This document shows positions 15,834 through 25,215 of a DNA stretch of 40,851 bases, in pieces. The position numbers were made by a program, and so were the translations under genes. This DNA is from Myxococcales bacterium (GTDB taxonomy: Bacteria > Myxococcota_A > Polyangia > Fen-1088), in the NCBI GenBank assembly GCA_003158395.1, contig PMIX01000271.1, positions 10,517 to 51,367 of the forward strand, read 5' to 3'. Every line of letters begins with the position of its first letter. The first letter of the stretch is position 1. The notes under the pieces are model-generated. The model was given only the letters and a program-made list of their open reading frames with translations. It did not search any database and was not told where the DNA came from.

Positions 15834-18800
15834 TTGAGTGGCAAAGCCGCGGGCGCAGCCAGGCTCAGGTGATCCAGCCCAAAGTACCCAGACGCCACAT
15901 AGAGGTCATCGCCGAACGCCTGCATGGAGCTGGCCCATCCCAGCGTGCGCAAGAACTTGTTCCCCGTGGGTTGGACGGGATTGGATACGTCGACCGCCAG
16001 GATGCCATCGCCCGACAGGTTGAGGAACAAGCGACCCTGGTTGGCGCCCATGATCTGCAGGTTGTACGCCTCGGTCGGCTGGTCGTAGAGCGTCGCGAAA
16101 GTGTCGTTGCTCAGGTCGAAAATCATCAGGCGGTCGGACGTGGCTTCCCAGCTCGGAGTGCTGGCGCTCGAACTACCCGAGCTGGCGACGCCCCCGCCCG
16201 ATGGGACCGCAATACCCCCGACTCCGTAGTAGTAGCCGTAGCCATAGTAGTTCTGCTGGGCCGTCACGTACATGGTGTTGCCCGCGACGGTCAGGCCCGA
16301 CAGCGTGACGTTGCTGAACACCTTGGTGTCGAGGAGTTCCGCGGCCGGCGTCCCTCCGACGTTCACCTGGCGCAGCAGGTGCAGTTGGGTGTCAGACCGG
16401 TAGTATCCGTATGTGCTGGTCCCCGTGGGCGGGATGTAGACATAGAGTTGGTCTTGGGTCATGAAGTCGCGGGCGCCGGAGGATGGCGCCCAGGTGCGTA
16501 CCAGCGGGCCCGGGATGTTGATCTTCTCGGCCGCCGCGAAGCTGCTGCCAGACTTGTTCCAGCGCTGGGCGTAGAACTTGTATTGCGTGAAGGTATAGCT
16601 GTCGTTGCCCTTCACCTGGGCCACCTGTTCGCGCAGGCCCAGGTAGAACCCGGTCGGGTCCACTGGATCGCCAACCAGCGAGAACGCGCCCCAGTCCGTG
16701 CTGCTGGGGTTGGGTACCGGGACTTCATTCACCGTGGGGGCGTCGGCATTGGTCAGATCCAAATACACCAACTTCGTCGTGTATGTGCCCGCGCCGGTGG
16801 AGGAGTTGTAGATGTACTCCTGGTCAAGGGTCACCATGCCACTTTCAACCTCGGTCCAACTACCGTAGCCGTTGAACCAATACCCGCCCCAGTAGCCGTT
16901 CCAGCCGCACCAGTACGGGTAGTACGGAATCCAGTTCGTCGGCAGGATGGTCGAGCCTGCCCGCCGTGGGTGCGTCGGGTCGGTCAGGTCGTAGACCAGG
17001 ACCTGGGTTTGGCTCTGATAGGTGCTGTAGCCGGTGTTGCCAGACGGAAGGGTGCGGAAGAGCAGCAACTGGTTGCCGTGCTTGACCGCCTGCTGTACTT
17101 GCCCCACCGAGAAGCTGGCGACCGGCGTTGCGCCGTCGAGGTCACCGCCGGCCGCAAGAACCCTGAACAGCGAGAGATCCTGATTGGGGCTATAGTAGTA
17201 GCTCTGCTGCGACTGAACCTGGGCCACCAGGTACTTGCCGAACTGATAAATCTGATTGTAGTAGGGCGCAATCTCGATGACTGATTGCAGCTGTGGATTG
17301 GCGAGGTCCTGCAGGCTGGCAATCGAGGCATGGGTGTCGGACAAATTTACCATCATGCGCTGGCCAGTGGCCTGGTGCCCGAAGACGATGGTGCGGCGGA
17401 CCTCGCCGTTGGGGTGGATGAAGGTGCCGTAGTTCTGCAACACGGTCTGCTGGGTCGGGCTCTTGGTATCGTCGTACTTGGTCAGGTCCCACGCCATGAT
17501 CCCCACCGCGCTCTTGTACTGATACCACCACCAGTCATCGTTGGGGTCGCTCTTGGTCCAGAAGTACACCGGCACCGTCACCACGTTGGCCTGGCTGTCC
17601 GAGTACATCCCGATCATCTTGTGGGCTTGGTCCAGATTCCAGGTGATGGCCGAGCCCACCCATTCGGCGTTCTGCACCGCCACACACTGGCGTTGCACCA
17701 AGCGAACCTTGGTCAAATCGCGAACGTCGATGACGCTAACCGCGATGTTGGTCGAGCGGGGGCCGGCCGGGTCCTGGAATCCAGTGCAGGTCGAGCTGGT
17801 GTCCTGACCGATGCCCAATAGGAAGTTGTTGTCGCCGATCAAGCGGAACACGTCCATGTTGCCGGACAAACCGTCCACGGCGGAGAGAACCTTCAAGTTC
17901 TTTGGATCGGCAAAGCTGAGGGCGTAAAGGGGGTCGATGTTTCGCGCGGTGACGGCGTAGACCACATGACGGTCCACGTCGAAGGTGCTTCCAGCCACTG
18001 TCTCGTTCTGCTGCCCAAAGTCCAGACTCGCCTGCATGACCGGGTTGCTGCCATCAGTTATGTCCCAGGATTCGAGGGTATTCTGGGTGTAAGAAGTGCC
18101 CATACAGTTGGACGACGACCACCCTTGGCGGGCAAAGATCCCGTAGAACGTGCCGGTCTGGTTGGTCGAGTCGAAGACATAGGTCATCTTGAATTGGTCA
18201 CCCAGCGCGCCCGCGGTGCTGAAGCGGGTGTACAGGCTGATAGCCCCGTTGGGATCGCTCACGTCGATGATCGACACCACTGACTGCTGCTGGCTGGAGT
18301 AGCTGCCGCAGTTGTAGTACCCATTCTTGGTCGAACCGGTTGAGGTGTAGCCATACACCCACCAGTTCTCATCCACCATGAGTGCGTTGGAGGTAGCTGA
18401 GATGGTCACGTCGCTGAAGGTCTTGCTGTAGGAGTACAGGCCCTTCGGATCGCTGACCTGGACGCTGCCGCCCTGGAAGATCTGAAGCTGGCCCACCTGC
18501 TTGAGCGCCTGCGGGTCGGACACGTCGAAGGAATAGACCCATGCTTGTTCCGGCTGCGGGTTGCTCGCCACTTCGTAGCCCCAGCCCCAGTAGTAGGACT
18601 GTGAGATGTAGGAAACTAGGTAGATCGTGTTGTCGATCTTGCGGGAAACGCCCTCGCGCAACTCACCGATGATGTCGGTCGTGCTGAGCACGCGCGGGTT
18701 CGTCAGGTCGCTGACGTCGATGGCCACCAGTTGTGACACATAGTGACGCTCGAACTGAAGCTTGCCGTTGACTTGGGTGAGATAGAGGGCATCGCTGAGC

Positions 18801-19345
18801 AGGGCGTACACGGTGCTGCCCGCCACGAACATTTCGATGGGATAGCCGTAGACCGGCAGGCGCGAAAGTTGCTTGGGGTTCTTGGGATCGGTCAGATCGT
18901 AGATGATGAGGCCGCGGTAGGTATTGAAATAGAAGAGCCGGTCGGAATCGATGCGGTAGATGTCCGCTTCCTGGACTGTGGCATCCCGACCACTTGGGGC
19001 ACCGGGAGCCGCAGCACTGTCTGTCGTGCTGCTGGGGCCGGCTGCGAACGTCGGAGCCGTCGCGCCGTTGGTCGCTCCGCCTATTGCAGCAGTTCCCTGG
19101 GTGCCATTCCCCTGTTCCTCGGTCGTAAACTCGGTCTGGCCCGGGGTCACAGTACCCGAGTCAGCGCCCGGGGTCACAGTACCCGAGTCAGCGCCCGGGG
19201 TCACAGTACCCGAGTCAGCGCCCGGGGTCGGATTGCCCCCGTCAGGAACAACGACGGCGGGACCGGAATGACTCGAACCGCCGCAGGACACCGCGAAACC
19301 CGCGACTAGGAATGCAAGCGCAAGAAATCTGAAAAATGGGCACAT
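15830..19345 (-). CDS. Large beta-propeller lipoprotein (PF09826-like)
   Basis: This 1171-residue protein has a signal peptide ending at Cys21 (FAVSCGG) and a Pro/Gly/Asp-rich spacer containing three exact copies of a nonapeptide (PGADSGTVT). A large beta-propeller region follows. The opening ATVQEADIYRIDSDRLFYF, then GLIIYDLTDPKNPKQLSRLPV, matches the secreted C-terminal-beta-propeller family. Repeats of DVSDPQAL, DLTNPRVLSTT and DLTDPTHPRRAGS mark successive blades. The protein is rich in Tyr, Trp and Gly (PYYPYWCGWNGYWGGYW). A role in surface binding or scaffolding is inferred only. The ATG at 19345 is chosen because GGAGGG lies 5 nt upstream; a longer start adds ten residues without such a site. 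It converges on the CehA-like gene with overlapping stops. Confidence 0.85.
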   Translation of the reverse strand: MCPFFRFLALAFLVAGFAVSCGGSSHSGPAVVVPDGGNPTPGADSGTVTPGADSGTVTPGADSGTVTPGQTEFTTEEQGNGTQGTAAIGGATNGATAPTFAAGPSSTTDSAAAPGAPSGRDATVQEADIYRIDSDRLFYFNTYRGLIIYDLTDPKNPKQLSRLPVYGYPIEMFVAGSTVYALLSDALYLTQVNGKLQFERHYVSQLVAIDVSDLTNPRVLSTTDIIGELREGVSRKIDNTIYLVSYISQSYYWGWGYEVASNPQPEQAWVYSFDVSDPQALKQVGQLQIFQGGSVQVSDPKGLYSYSKTFSDVTISATSNALMVDENWWVYGYTSTGSTKNGYYNCGSYSSQQQSVVSIIDVSDPNGAISLYTRFSTAGALGDQFKMTYVFDSTNQTGTFYGIFARQGWSSSNCMGTSYTQNTLESWDITDGSNPVMQASLDFGQQNETVAGSTFDVDRHVVYAVTARNIDPLYALSFADPKNLKVLSAVDGLSGNMDVFRLIGDNNFLLGIGQDTSSTCTGFQDPAGPRSTNIAVSVIDVRDLTKVRLVQRQCVAVQNAEWVGSAITWNLDQAHKMIGMYSDSQANVVTVPVYFWTKSDPNDDWWWYQYKSAVGIMAWDLTKYDDTKSPTQQTVLQNYGTFIHPNGEVRRTIVFGHQATGQRMMVNLSDTHASIASLQDLANPQLQSVIEIAPYYNQIYQFGKYLVAQVQSQQSYYYSPNQDLSLFRVLAAGGDLDGATPVASFSVGQVQQAVKHGNQLLLFRTLPSGNTGYSTYQSQTQVLVYDLTDPTHPRRAGSTILPTNWIPYYPYWCGWNGYWGGYWFNGYGSWTEVESGMVTLDQEYIYNSSTGAGTYTTKLVYLDLTNADAPTVNEVPVPNPSSTDWGAFSLVGDPVDPTGFYLGLREQVAQVKGNDSYTFTQYKFYAQRWNKSGSSFAAAEKINIPGPLVRTWAPSSGARDFMTQDQLYVYIPPTGTSTYGYYRSDTQLHLLRQVNVGGTPAAELLDTKVFSNVTLSGLTVAGNTMYVTAQQNYYGYGYYYGVGGIAVPSGGGVASSGSSSASTPSWEATSDRLMIFDLSNDTFATLYDQPTEAYNLQIMGANQGRLFLNLSGDGILAVDVSNPVQPTGNKFLRTLGWASSMQAFGDDLYVASGYFGLDHLSLAAPAALPLN
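19142..19222 (-). repeat. Three exact tandem copies of a 27-bp unit
   Basis: Copies at 19142-19168, 19169-19195 and 19196-19222 are identical, and a partial fourth follows. They encode PGADSGTVT three times between the lipid anchor and the propeller. Perfect identity implies recent expansion or ongoing slippage, so copy number may vary between strains. Confidence 0.9.
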
Positions 19346-19799
19346 GGGAACCCTCCGGCCATACCAACCTAGCAAGGCTCATGCCGCGCACTTTCCTTGC
19401 GACTAGCATGGGCTAGACGGGCTCCACCCTCAGAAAACCGGGACCCGCCATGCTCTGCCTATCGAAAATCCGTGTACCCCATGACTTGGACGTCACGGGC
19501 GATGACCTGGCAGTCTGGTCCGGCTGACGCCCAGCCTGCGCAGTGCGTTTTCACCCGCTTCTTTCGTTCCGCGGGCAAGACCTGGCACACTGACCCCGGA
19601 TGACAGACCGTCTTCGCGCCCTGATTCTCTGGCTAACCTGAACGAGCGCACCATGAAACGGGGTATCGGGGTCACGACGCTCATGCTCGGGTGCTTGACG
19701 TTTCTTGAGGCGCCCCGGTAGAGCCGCGGAGGGAGGCATGGAGCCTCCCTTGCGAGGCTGCAGTCCGTCGGGGAATCTGCCGATAGTTGCAAATGTGCG
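19346..19799. other. Divergent intergenic region with mini-ORF and hairpin
   Basis: These 454 bp lie between the beta-propeller start and the first cyclic-nucleotide-binding gene. On the plus strand, 19653-19721 encodes a 22-residue peptide with a signal-like core (GVTTLMLGCLTFLEAPR). A strong hairpin follows (AGGGAGGC 19730-19737, GCCTCCCT 19743-19750, loop ATGGA), 50 bp before the next start. This could be a decayed lipoprotein gene or an attenuator-like leader. No clear promoter was seen. Confidence 0.4.
19351..19356 (-). promoter_or_regulatory. Shine-Dalgarno site for the beta-propeller lipoprotein
   Basis: The minus strand reads GGAGGG, 5 nt before the ATG at 19345, which supports that start. 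Confidence 0.75.
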
Positions 19800-20402
19800 A
19801 TGATTTCCGTCATCCGGGCCGTCAAAGTGTTCGAATCACTGTCCGACACAGAGTGCGCCGAATTGGTGCGCTTCATGCGCATTCGGCAGTACGAGGCTGG
19901 TGCGACGATCTTCGAACGCGGCAAGCCGGGTGACACCATGCTGGTGGTCGCCGATGGCGCGCTCTCCGTGGTCATGCCCGGCCCGCGCCGGAGGAACATC
20001 GAAGTGGCCCGGGTCGGCGTTGGTGAGGTGGTCGGCGAAACGTCGTGCATCGACCCTGCCCCGCGCAGCGCCACCATAGTGGCGGCCCTGCGTACCACGG
20101 CCTACGAATTCGGGCGCAAGGAGCTGGCCCGCATGCGACTCCTGGCGCCAACGGTGGCAACAGCACTCGTGGCTGCGGTTGTCCGCAGCGTGACCCTGCG
20201 CCTGCGCCGCGTGGACGAGCGCATCGAACGTGAGCTGGCTGGCCACCTGGCGGCGCGGCTCCCGGAGCTGCGACAAACGACGCCTAGCACCTCTGCGCGC
20301 ACCCCCTCCCAGCGCATCCCTTCACCTACGAGCTCCAAGATGGGCCTGGCGGGGCCAAGCACGTGGACGGCCCTCTTGGGCCGCCTGCGAGGAAGCGCAT
20401 GA
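19800..20402 (+). CDS. Stand-alone cyclic-nucleotide-binding domain protein
   Basis: This 200-residue protein has a cNMP-binding (CAP_ED-type) domain at ~5-125. It opens with VKVFESLSDTECAELVRFM, the start of many such domains, and continues with AGATIFERGKPGDTMLVVADGAL and the phosphate-binding-cassette region (VGEVVGETSCIDPAPRSATI). The tail of ~70 residues is helical then Ser/Thr/Pro-rich. No helix-turn-helix, kinase or membrane segment is seen, so it is not a classic CRP regulator. Whether it binds cAMP or cGMP is unknown. Its TGA overlaps the ATG of a second such gene (ATGA, 20399-20402), implying coupled translation and perhaps a heteromeric pair. Confidence 0.8.
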   Translation: MISVIRAVKVFESLSDTECAELVRFMRIRQYEAGATIFERGKPGDTMLVVADGALSVVMPGPRRRNIEVARVGVGEVVGETSCIDPAPRSATIVAALRTTAYEFGRKELARMRLLAPTVATALVAAVVRSVTLRLRRVDERIERELAGHLAARLPELRQTTPSTSARTPSQRIPSPTSSKMGLAGPSTWTALLGRLRGSA

Positions 20403-20977
20403 AGGCTTCTGCCCTGCGGAGTCTGCTGTCCGGCTACTCCAGCGCTGAGCTTGATCAGCTTTTGGCGGCCACACGGAGCCGCCGCTTTCCTGCTGGCACC
20501 TGGCTATGCCGCGAAGGCGACCCGGGCTCATCCTGCTTCTTCATCGCGACCGGCGCGGTGGAGGTGGTCAAGTATCTCGACGGTGAGGAGCATGTGCTCG
20601 CCACCCTGCAGCCGGGGACCTTGGTGGGCCAGACGGCGCTTGTCGAGGGTGCGTTTCGCTCGGCCTCGGTGCGATCCGTGTCCGCCACCACGGCCCTTGA
20701 GATCAGACGTAGGGCGTTCCAGCGCCTTGTGCAGCAAGCAAGCCCCCTGGCTCAGCACTTTCAAGAACAGATCGCCGTTGCCGGAATCCGCCGACTGCGC
20801 GCGGCCGCCGACCAGCTCGCGCTGGTGTTGGCCCGCGCAGTCCGGCCCTCGGCCAAACGGACCGCCACGGTCGACCGCCTGGCCCTCGCCTTCATCCAAG
20901 CCGGTACTGGCGAATGGGACATACCCCTCGGCCCCAGCGCTGGCCCGCTTCCTTCGGTCAGGAAGCGCGTCTGCTAG
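20399..20977 (+). CDS. Second cyclic-nucleotide-binding domain protein
   Basis: This 192-residue protein has a cNMP-binding domain at ~5-120 ([20 protein letters not shown], then [25 protein letters not shown] and the cassette region [20 protein letters not shown]). The remaining ~70 residues are mostly helical, with no DNA-binding motif or catalytic domain. The ATG at 20399 forms an ATGA overlap with the preceding gene. A longer in-frame start at 20363 would lie inside that gene and is less likely. Transketolase begins 46 bp downstream on the same strand, so the pair may sense a nucleotide and act on neighbouring metabolism (inference only). Confidence 0.8.
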   Translation: MKASALRSLLSGYSSAELDQLLAATRSRRFPAGTWLCREGDPGSSCFFIATGAVEVVKYLDGEEHVLATLQPGTLVGQTALVEGAFRSASVRSVSATTALEIRRRAFQRLVQQASPLAQHFQEQIAVAGIRRLRAAADQLALVLARAVRPSAKRTATVDRLALAFIQAGTGEWDIPLGPSAGPLPSVRKRVC

Positions 20978-21023
20978 CGCTACCAATTCCGCGCTGCACG
21001 TGCTAGCACCCGACGCTAGGGGC

Positions 21024-23027
21024 ATGGACCAGCTCAGCAACCTCGCCATCAATACGATTCGCATCCTCTCCATCGATGCCGTGCAGAAGGCCAACGCCGG
21101 CCACCCAGGCCTGCCGATGGGCGCCGCGCCTATGGCCTATGTGCTCTGGCAGAAGCACCTCGTGCACAATCCGCGCAACCCCAAGTGGCCGGACCGCGAC
21201 CGGTTCGTGCTCTCGGCTGGTCACGGGTCCATGTTGCTCTACTCGCTTCTTCACCTGACCGGGTACGACCTGTCTCTGGATGACATCAAGACCTTCCGCC
21301 AGTGGGGCTCGCGCGCGGCCGGCCACCCGGAATCCCTTCTCGCCCCAGGCGTGGAAGCCACCACCGGCCCGCTCGGTCAGGGCGCCAGCAATGCGGTCGG
21401 CATGGCCATGGCCGAGCGCTTTGCCGCCGGACGCTACAACAAACCCGGCTACACCATCGTAGACCACTTTACCTATGCCCTGGTGGGCGACGGCGACATG
21501 ATGGAGGGCATCACCCACGAAGCGGCCTCGCTGGCTGGCCATCTCCGGCTGGGCAAGCTGGTGTGGCTCTACGACGACAACAAGGTCTCGCTCGACGGCC
21601 CCACCTCGCTGGCCTTCACTGAAGACGTGGGCAAACGCTTTGAGGCCTACGGCTGGCAAGTCTTGCGCGTCGACCAAGGCGACACCGACCTGGAGGCCAT
21701 CGACCGCGCCCTGGTCGCGGCCAAGGCCGACACGACGCGGCCCTCATTCATCATGGTTCACACCACCATCGGCTACGGCTCGCCCCATAAGGCGGGCAGC
21801 AGCGAAGCCCACGGCGCCCCCCTGGGCGCGGACGAGGTGAAGCTGACCAAGAAGAATCTTGGCTGGGACCCGGACAAGCAGTTTTATCTTCCCGAAGAGG
21901 CCGTGGCCCATTTCCGCACCGCGGTCGAGCGCGGAGCCCAGGCCGAAGCTGCGTGGCAGAAACGGTTCGATGCCTGGGCCGTGGAAAACCCCGATCTGGC
22001 AAACGAGTGGCACATCGCCCTGCGGGGCGCACTGCCCGAGGGCTGGGAATCTGCTCTACCAACTTTTTCGCCCAAGGATGATCTGGCCACCCGCCAGTCG
22101 AGCGGCAAGGTCTTGGCAGCGATCGCCAGCAAGGTGCCTTGGCTGGTAGGCGGCGACGCGGACCTGTCATGTTCCACACTGACCACGCTTACCGGCCAGG
22201 GTGATTTCGATGGCAAGACTGGGCTGGGCCGCAACATCCACTTCGGCGTGCGCGAACACGCCATGGGCGCCATCGCCAACGGCCTTGCCTATCACGGTGG
22301 CGTGCATCCCTTCACCGCCACCTTCTTCGTATTCTCAGACTACGAACGCCCGGCGGTGCGCATGGCGGCCATCAGTCGGTTGCCCGTGACCTTCGTGTTC
22401 ACCCACGATTCCATCGGCGTGGGCGAGGACGGCCCCACCCACCAGCCGGTCGAACAGCTCATGTCGCTGCGCCTGATTCCAAACCTGTGGGTGATTCGCC
22501 CCGCCGACGCCAACGAGGTGGTCGAGGCCTACAAGATCGCGATGAGGCGCAGCGACGGTCCCGTGGCGGTCATCTTGACCCGGCAGAAGACACCCACCTT
22601 CGATCGCGCCAAGCTGGCCCCAGCCGACGGCGTGCAGAAGGGCGGCTATGTCCTGTGCGATGCGGCGGGCGGCGCGCCGCACGTCGTACTCATGGCCACC
22701 GGCAGCGAAGTGGCGCTGGCGCTGGCCGCGCAGGAGAAGCTTCTGACGCAAGGCATTCGGGCGCGGGTGGTTTCGCTGCCTTCGTGGGAGATCTTCGCAG
22801 CCCAAAGTCCCGAGTACAAAGAGTCGGTCATCCCGCGTGCGATCAAGGCACGCGTGTCCATCGAGGCAGGCGTCACTCTCGGCTGGCAGCGTTGGGTAGG
22901 TGACGAGGGCGTCGCGATCGGTATCGACCGCTTCGGAGCGTCAGCCCCCGGCGGTGTCTTGATGAAGCAGTTCGGGTTTCAGGCGGACACCGTGGTTCGC
23001 GCCGTCATCGATAGGGTGAAGACATGA
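21024..23027 (+). CDS. tkt: Transketolase
   Basis: This 667-residue protein is the usual transketolase length. It catalyses thiamine-diphosphate-dependent transfer of two-carbon units in the pentose phosphate pathway. Typical features include [15 protein letters not shown] near the N-terminus, [16 protein letters not shown], the ThDP/Mg motif GDGDMMEG, and in the second half [19 protein letters not shown] and [18 protein letters not shown], all in order. The ATG at 21024 matches the family N-terminus ([18 protein letters not shown]); the longer open frame upstream only overlaps the preceding gene. A weak AGGGG lies just before it. Its TGA overlaps the next ATG by 4 bp. An inverted repeat (TGCTAGC...GCTAGCA) lies in the 46-bp gap upstream. 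Confidence 0.97.
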   Translation: MDQLSNLAINTIRILSIDAVQKANAGHPGLPMGAAPMAYVLWQKHLVHNPRNPKWPDRDRFVLSAGHGSMLLYSLLHLTGYDLSLDDIKTFRQWGSRAAGHPESLLAPGVEATTGPLGQGASNAVGMAMAERFAAGRYNKPGYTIVDHFTYALVGDGDMMEGITHEAASLAGHLRLGKLVWLYDDNKVSLDGPTSLAFTEDVGKRFEAYGWQVLRVDQGDTDLEAIDRALVAAKADTTRPSFIMVHTTIGYGSPHKAGSSEAHGAPLGADEVKLTKKNLGWDPDKQFYLPEEAVAHFRTAVERGAQAEAAWQKRFDAWAVENPDLANEWHIALRGALPEGWESALPTFSPKDDLATRQSSGKVLAAIASKVPWLVGGDADLSCSTLTTLTGQGDFDGKTGLGRNIHFGVREHAMGAIANGLAYHGGVHPFTATFFVFSDYERPAVRMAAISRLPVTFVFTHDSIGVGEDGPTHQPVEQLMSLRLIPNLWVIRPADANEVVEAYKIAMRRSDGPVAVILTRQKTPTFDRAKLAPADGVQKGGYVLCDAAGGAPHVVLMATGSEVALALAAQEKLLTQGIRARVVSLPSWEIFAAQSPEYKESVIPRAIKARVSIEAGVTLGWQRWVGDEGVAIGIDRFGASAPGGVLMKQFGFQADTVVRAVIDRVKT

Positions 23028-23614
23028 GAAACATCGGCTTTTCTTTCTTGATGGCCGCTCTGGTGGCCTGCGGGCTCGCCGGGACGGCGCGGGCAGATGA
23101 CGACAAGCCTACGGTCTTCACCTTCGCCTACCAGGGTCTGGTGGTCGGAGCTGGGGCCGGCCTGGCCGGGGGCTACCTGGTCGCACGCGACGGCGGTTGG
23201 AAGAGTTCAGACTGGAAGCCCCTGGTGTACGGGGCTGGCATCGGCGCGCTGGTGGGCAGCGGGGTTGGGCTGACCCTGGGCATTGTCGACGTCACACAGG
23301 ACAAGCCAGGCCGCACCCGCTACGTCTTGCGCGACATGGCCCTGGGCGAGGGCTTTGGCGCTACCGTGGGCGGCATCGCGGGCGCGCTGGCCGCAATATC
23401 GACCAAGAAGCCGGAACACATCCTGCTAGGCGCGTCCATCGGTGTGCTTTCAGGGGCCGTCCTAGGTGCAGTGTTTGGCTTTGTCGAGGGCCGGCACGCG
23501 CGCTCCCATGGTGCACCCGACACCGGCAGCCAGCACTTGGCTCTGTCGGTCGTTCCGGTTGTCGAGGCAGGCGGCAAGCTTGCTTACCTGCCCGCCCTCT
23601 CAGGCCGGTACTAA
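23024..23614 (+). CDS. Exported glycine-rich protein of unknown function
   Basis: This 196-residue protein has a clear signal peptide ([16 protein letters not shown], cleavage near residue 25). Three or four Gly/Ala-rich hydrophobic stretches follow, such as [50 protein letters not shown] and [17 protein letters not shown], resembling glycine-zipper membrane segments. The end [25 protein letters not shown] could be a membrane-associated beta strand. It is probably an envelope protein. The ATGA overlap with transketolase makes co-expression likely, but a link in function is not evident. No family is recognised with confidence. Confidence 0.75.
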   Translation: MRNIGFSFLMAALVACGLAGTARADDDKPTVFTFAYQGLVVGAGAGLAGGYLVARDGGWKSSDWKPLVYGAGIGALVGSGVGLTLGIVDVTQDKPGRTRYVLRDMALGEGFGATVGGIAGALAAISTKKPEHILLGASIGVLSGAVLGAVFGFVEGRHARSHGAPDTGSQHLALSVVPVVEAGGKLAYLPALSGRY

Positions 23615-23831
23615 GAGCAGGCTCGCCGAGATTCGCCGCCGGTTGAGCGGGTCGGTGCGCGCCAAACGGCCCGATGCGTTGCCAACTTCCATGAGCCGTT
23701 ATCTTTGAAGGTGGGCACTTCTTAGGGGGAGTGAGCCACCAAAACGGGTCATTCCGAGAATCATTTTCTCAAGTCAAGATGCAACCGACCCCCAAAGTCA
23801 CGACGATCTACTGCACAGGAGTCTCACCACG

Positions 23832-25178
23832 ATGAAAACCCGTATCACCCAAGTTTTCGCCGCCATTTTCGCTGCCGCCGCTTTCTCGCTACTGGGCTGC
23901 AGCTCCAACAGCTCCCCGTCCGGTTCTGCTTCTGGAGGAACAGCCGGCGGTGCGGTCACCGCTACCGGCGGCGTGAACTCTGGTGGCAGTACCACGAGTT
24001 CGATCGCCTCAGGAGGTGCTCCGACTAGCGGCGGCACGCTTGCATCTGGGGGACAGGTGCAAGGCGGTTCGAGCGCTCAGGGCGGTGCGGCTACCGGCGG
24101 CGCCGCGACCAATGCGGGCGGCCAGCCAGCCTCTGGTGGCAACGCCACCGGTGGCCGTGCCACCGGCGGAAGCAGCGCGACGGGGGGCGGCGAGACGGGG
24201 GGCAGCGTCGCAGGCGGCAGTGTGGCAGGCGGTGGCAAGACGGGAGGAGGAGCCACTGGCGGCACGACCACCGGCGGAACATCGAATGGCGGCAAGACCT
24301 CAACCGGCGGCGCCGCGGGCGGGACCGGCGGCACAGCCGCGGGCGGCAAGACGGCAACAGGTGGGGCCGCCACTGGCGGAACAGCGACCGGCGGTACAAC
24401 GGGAACCGGGGGCGCCACCCCTATCGGTGGCGGCAAAGGCAGCAGTGACGGCACCACGCCCATCACGGTCTGGATGGCAGGCGACTCCACAATGTCGGGC
24501 TCAGGGTGCGACGGCGGCGGCTGGGGGGACCAGTTCGGTTCGGTGTTCAACAGCAACGTGACTGTCGTAAACAAATCAGTGGCCGGCCGGAGCATTCAAA
24601 CCTGGCTCTACGAGAAGAACGTGAGCAGCACGGCGGGCGCCAACGGCGAGTGCACCCTAACCGGGACCACTTACTCGGACAACTGGAACGCCATGCTCGA
24701 CGCGAACACGGGGATGAAGGCTGGCGACTACCTGTTTGTCGAGTTCGGCATCAATGACGGCGATGGTACTTGTCCGAGGCACGTCGGCACGACCCTATTC
24801 CAGACTTACCTCACCACCATGGCGAAGGCTGCTAGCGACCGAGGCGCGCAGGCAATCTTCTTGACCTCAACCAGTGCCATCGCCTGTAACGGCAGCACCG
24901 CCCAGGCCAATCGCGGATTCGGGCCCCAAACCAAGGCCGCAGGAACCGCCGACAATGTTCCGGTCATCGATATGACCGTGCTTACGGCGAACCTGTACAC
25001 CAGCGTTGGCCTCTGCCCGAACAGCGGTGACTACACATCAACCACAAGCAAGGTAGGCCAGTTCTTCTGCAACGATCATACCCATTTCGAGGCAGCCGGT
25101 GCCCTGCAGATCGCCCAAACCGCCGCCCAGGCTCTCAAGGACCAGGGGATTGGGCTCGCGGCCTACCTCAAGAACTAG
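23832..25178 (+). CDS. SGNH/CE12-like esterase lipoprotein, copy A
   Basis: This 448-residue protein has a lipoprotein signal with lipobox LLGC (Cys23), a Gly/Thr-rich linker at ~31-200, and an SGNH hydrolase domain at ~210-448. Catalytic blocks are in order: AGDST (Ser219), VAGRS (Gly252), FGIND (Asn308) and DHTHF (Asp415, His418). The GDST and FGxND pattern resembles rhamnogalacturonan acetylesterases (CE12), which deacetylate pectin, though another O-acetyl substrate is possible. Paired Cys residues may form disulfides. The ATG at 23832 begins the signal peptide, with AGGAG about 13 nt upstream. It is the first of three tandem paralogues spaced by about 37 bp, probably a single operon working with the GH5 enzyme on plant polysaccharide (inference). 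Confidence 0.85.
   Translation: MKTRITQVFAAIFAAAAFSLLGCSSNSSPSGSASGGTAGGAVTATGGVNSGGSTTSSIASGGAPTSGGTLASGGQVQGGSSAQGGAATGGAATNAGGQPASGGNATGGRATGGSSATGGGETGGSVAGGSVAGGGKTGGGATGGTTTGGTSNGGKTSTGGAAGGTGGTAAGGKTATGGAATGGTATGGTTGTGGATPIGGGKGSSDGTTPITVWMAGDSTMSGSGCDGGGWGDQFGSVFNSNVTVVNKSVAGRSIQTWLYEKNVSSTAGANGECTLTGTTYSDNWNAMLDANTGMKAGDYLFVEFGINDGDGTCPRHVGTTLFQTYLTTMAKAASDRGAQAIFLTSTSAIACNGSTAQANRGFGPQTKAAGTADNVPVIDMTVLTANLYTSVGLCPNSGDYTSTTSKVGQFFCNDHTHFEAAGALQIAQTAAQALKDQGIGLAAYLKN
23922..24431 (+). repeat. Gly/Thr/Ala linker coding repeat, SGNH copy A
   Basis: Imperfect 9-15 bp units encode ATGGAATGG, SVAGG and TTGGT segments. The antisense strand is open for about 170 codons of Pro/Val-rich sequence, a mirror effect of the repeat. 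Confidence 0.85.
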
Positions 25179-25215
25179 ACGTCCGGCTCACAGCAATACC
25201 TGGGGGTTCTCCGCC

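Noticed and set aside
15599-17284. 561-codon plus-strand frame across the CehA/propeller junction
   Set aside because: It overlaps two well-supported genes and its translation shows no motif or signal.
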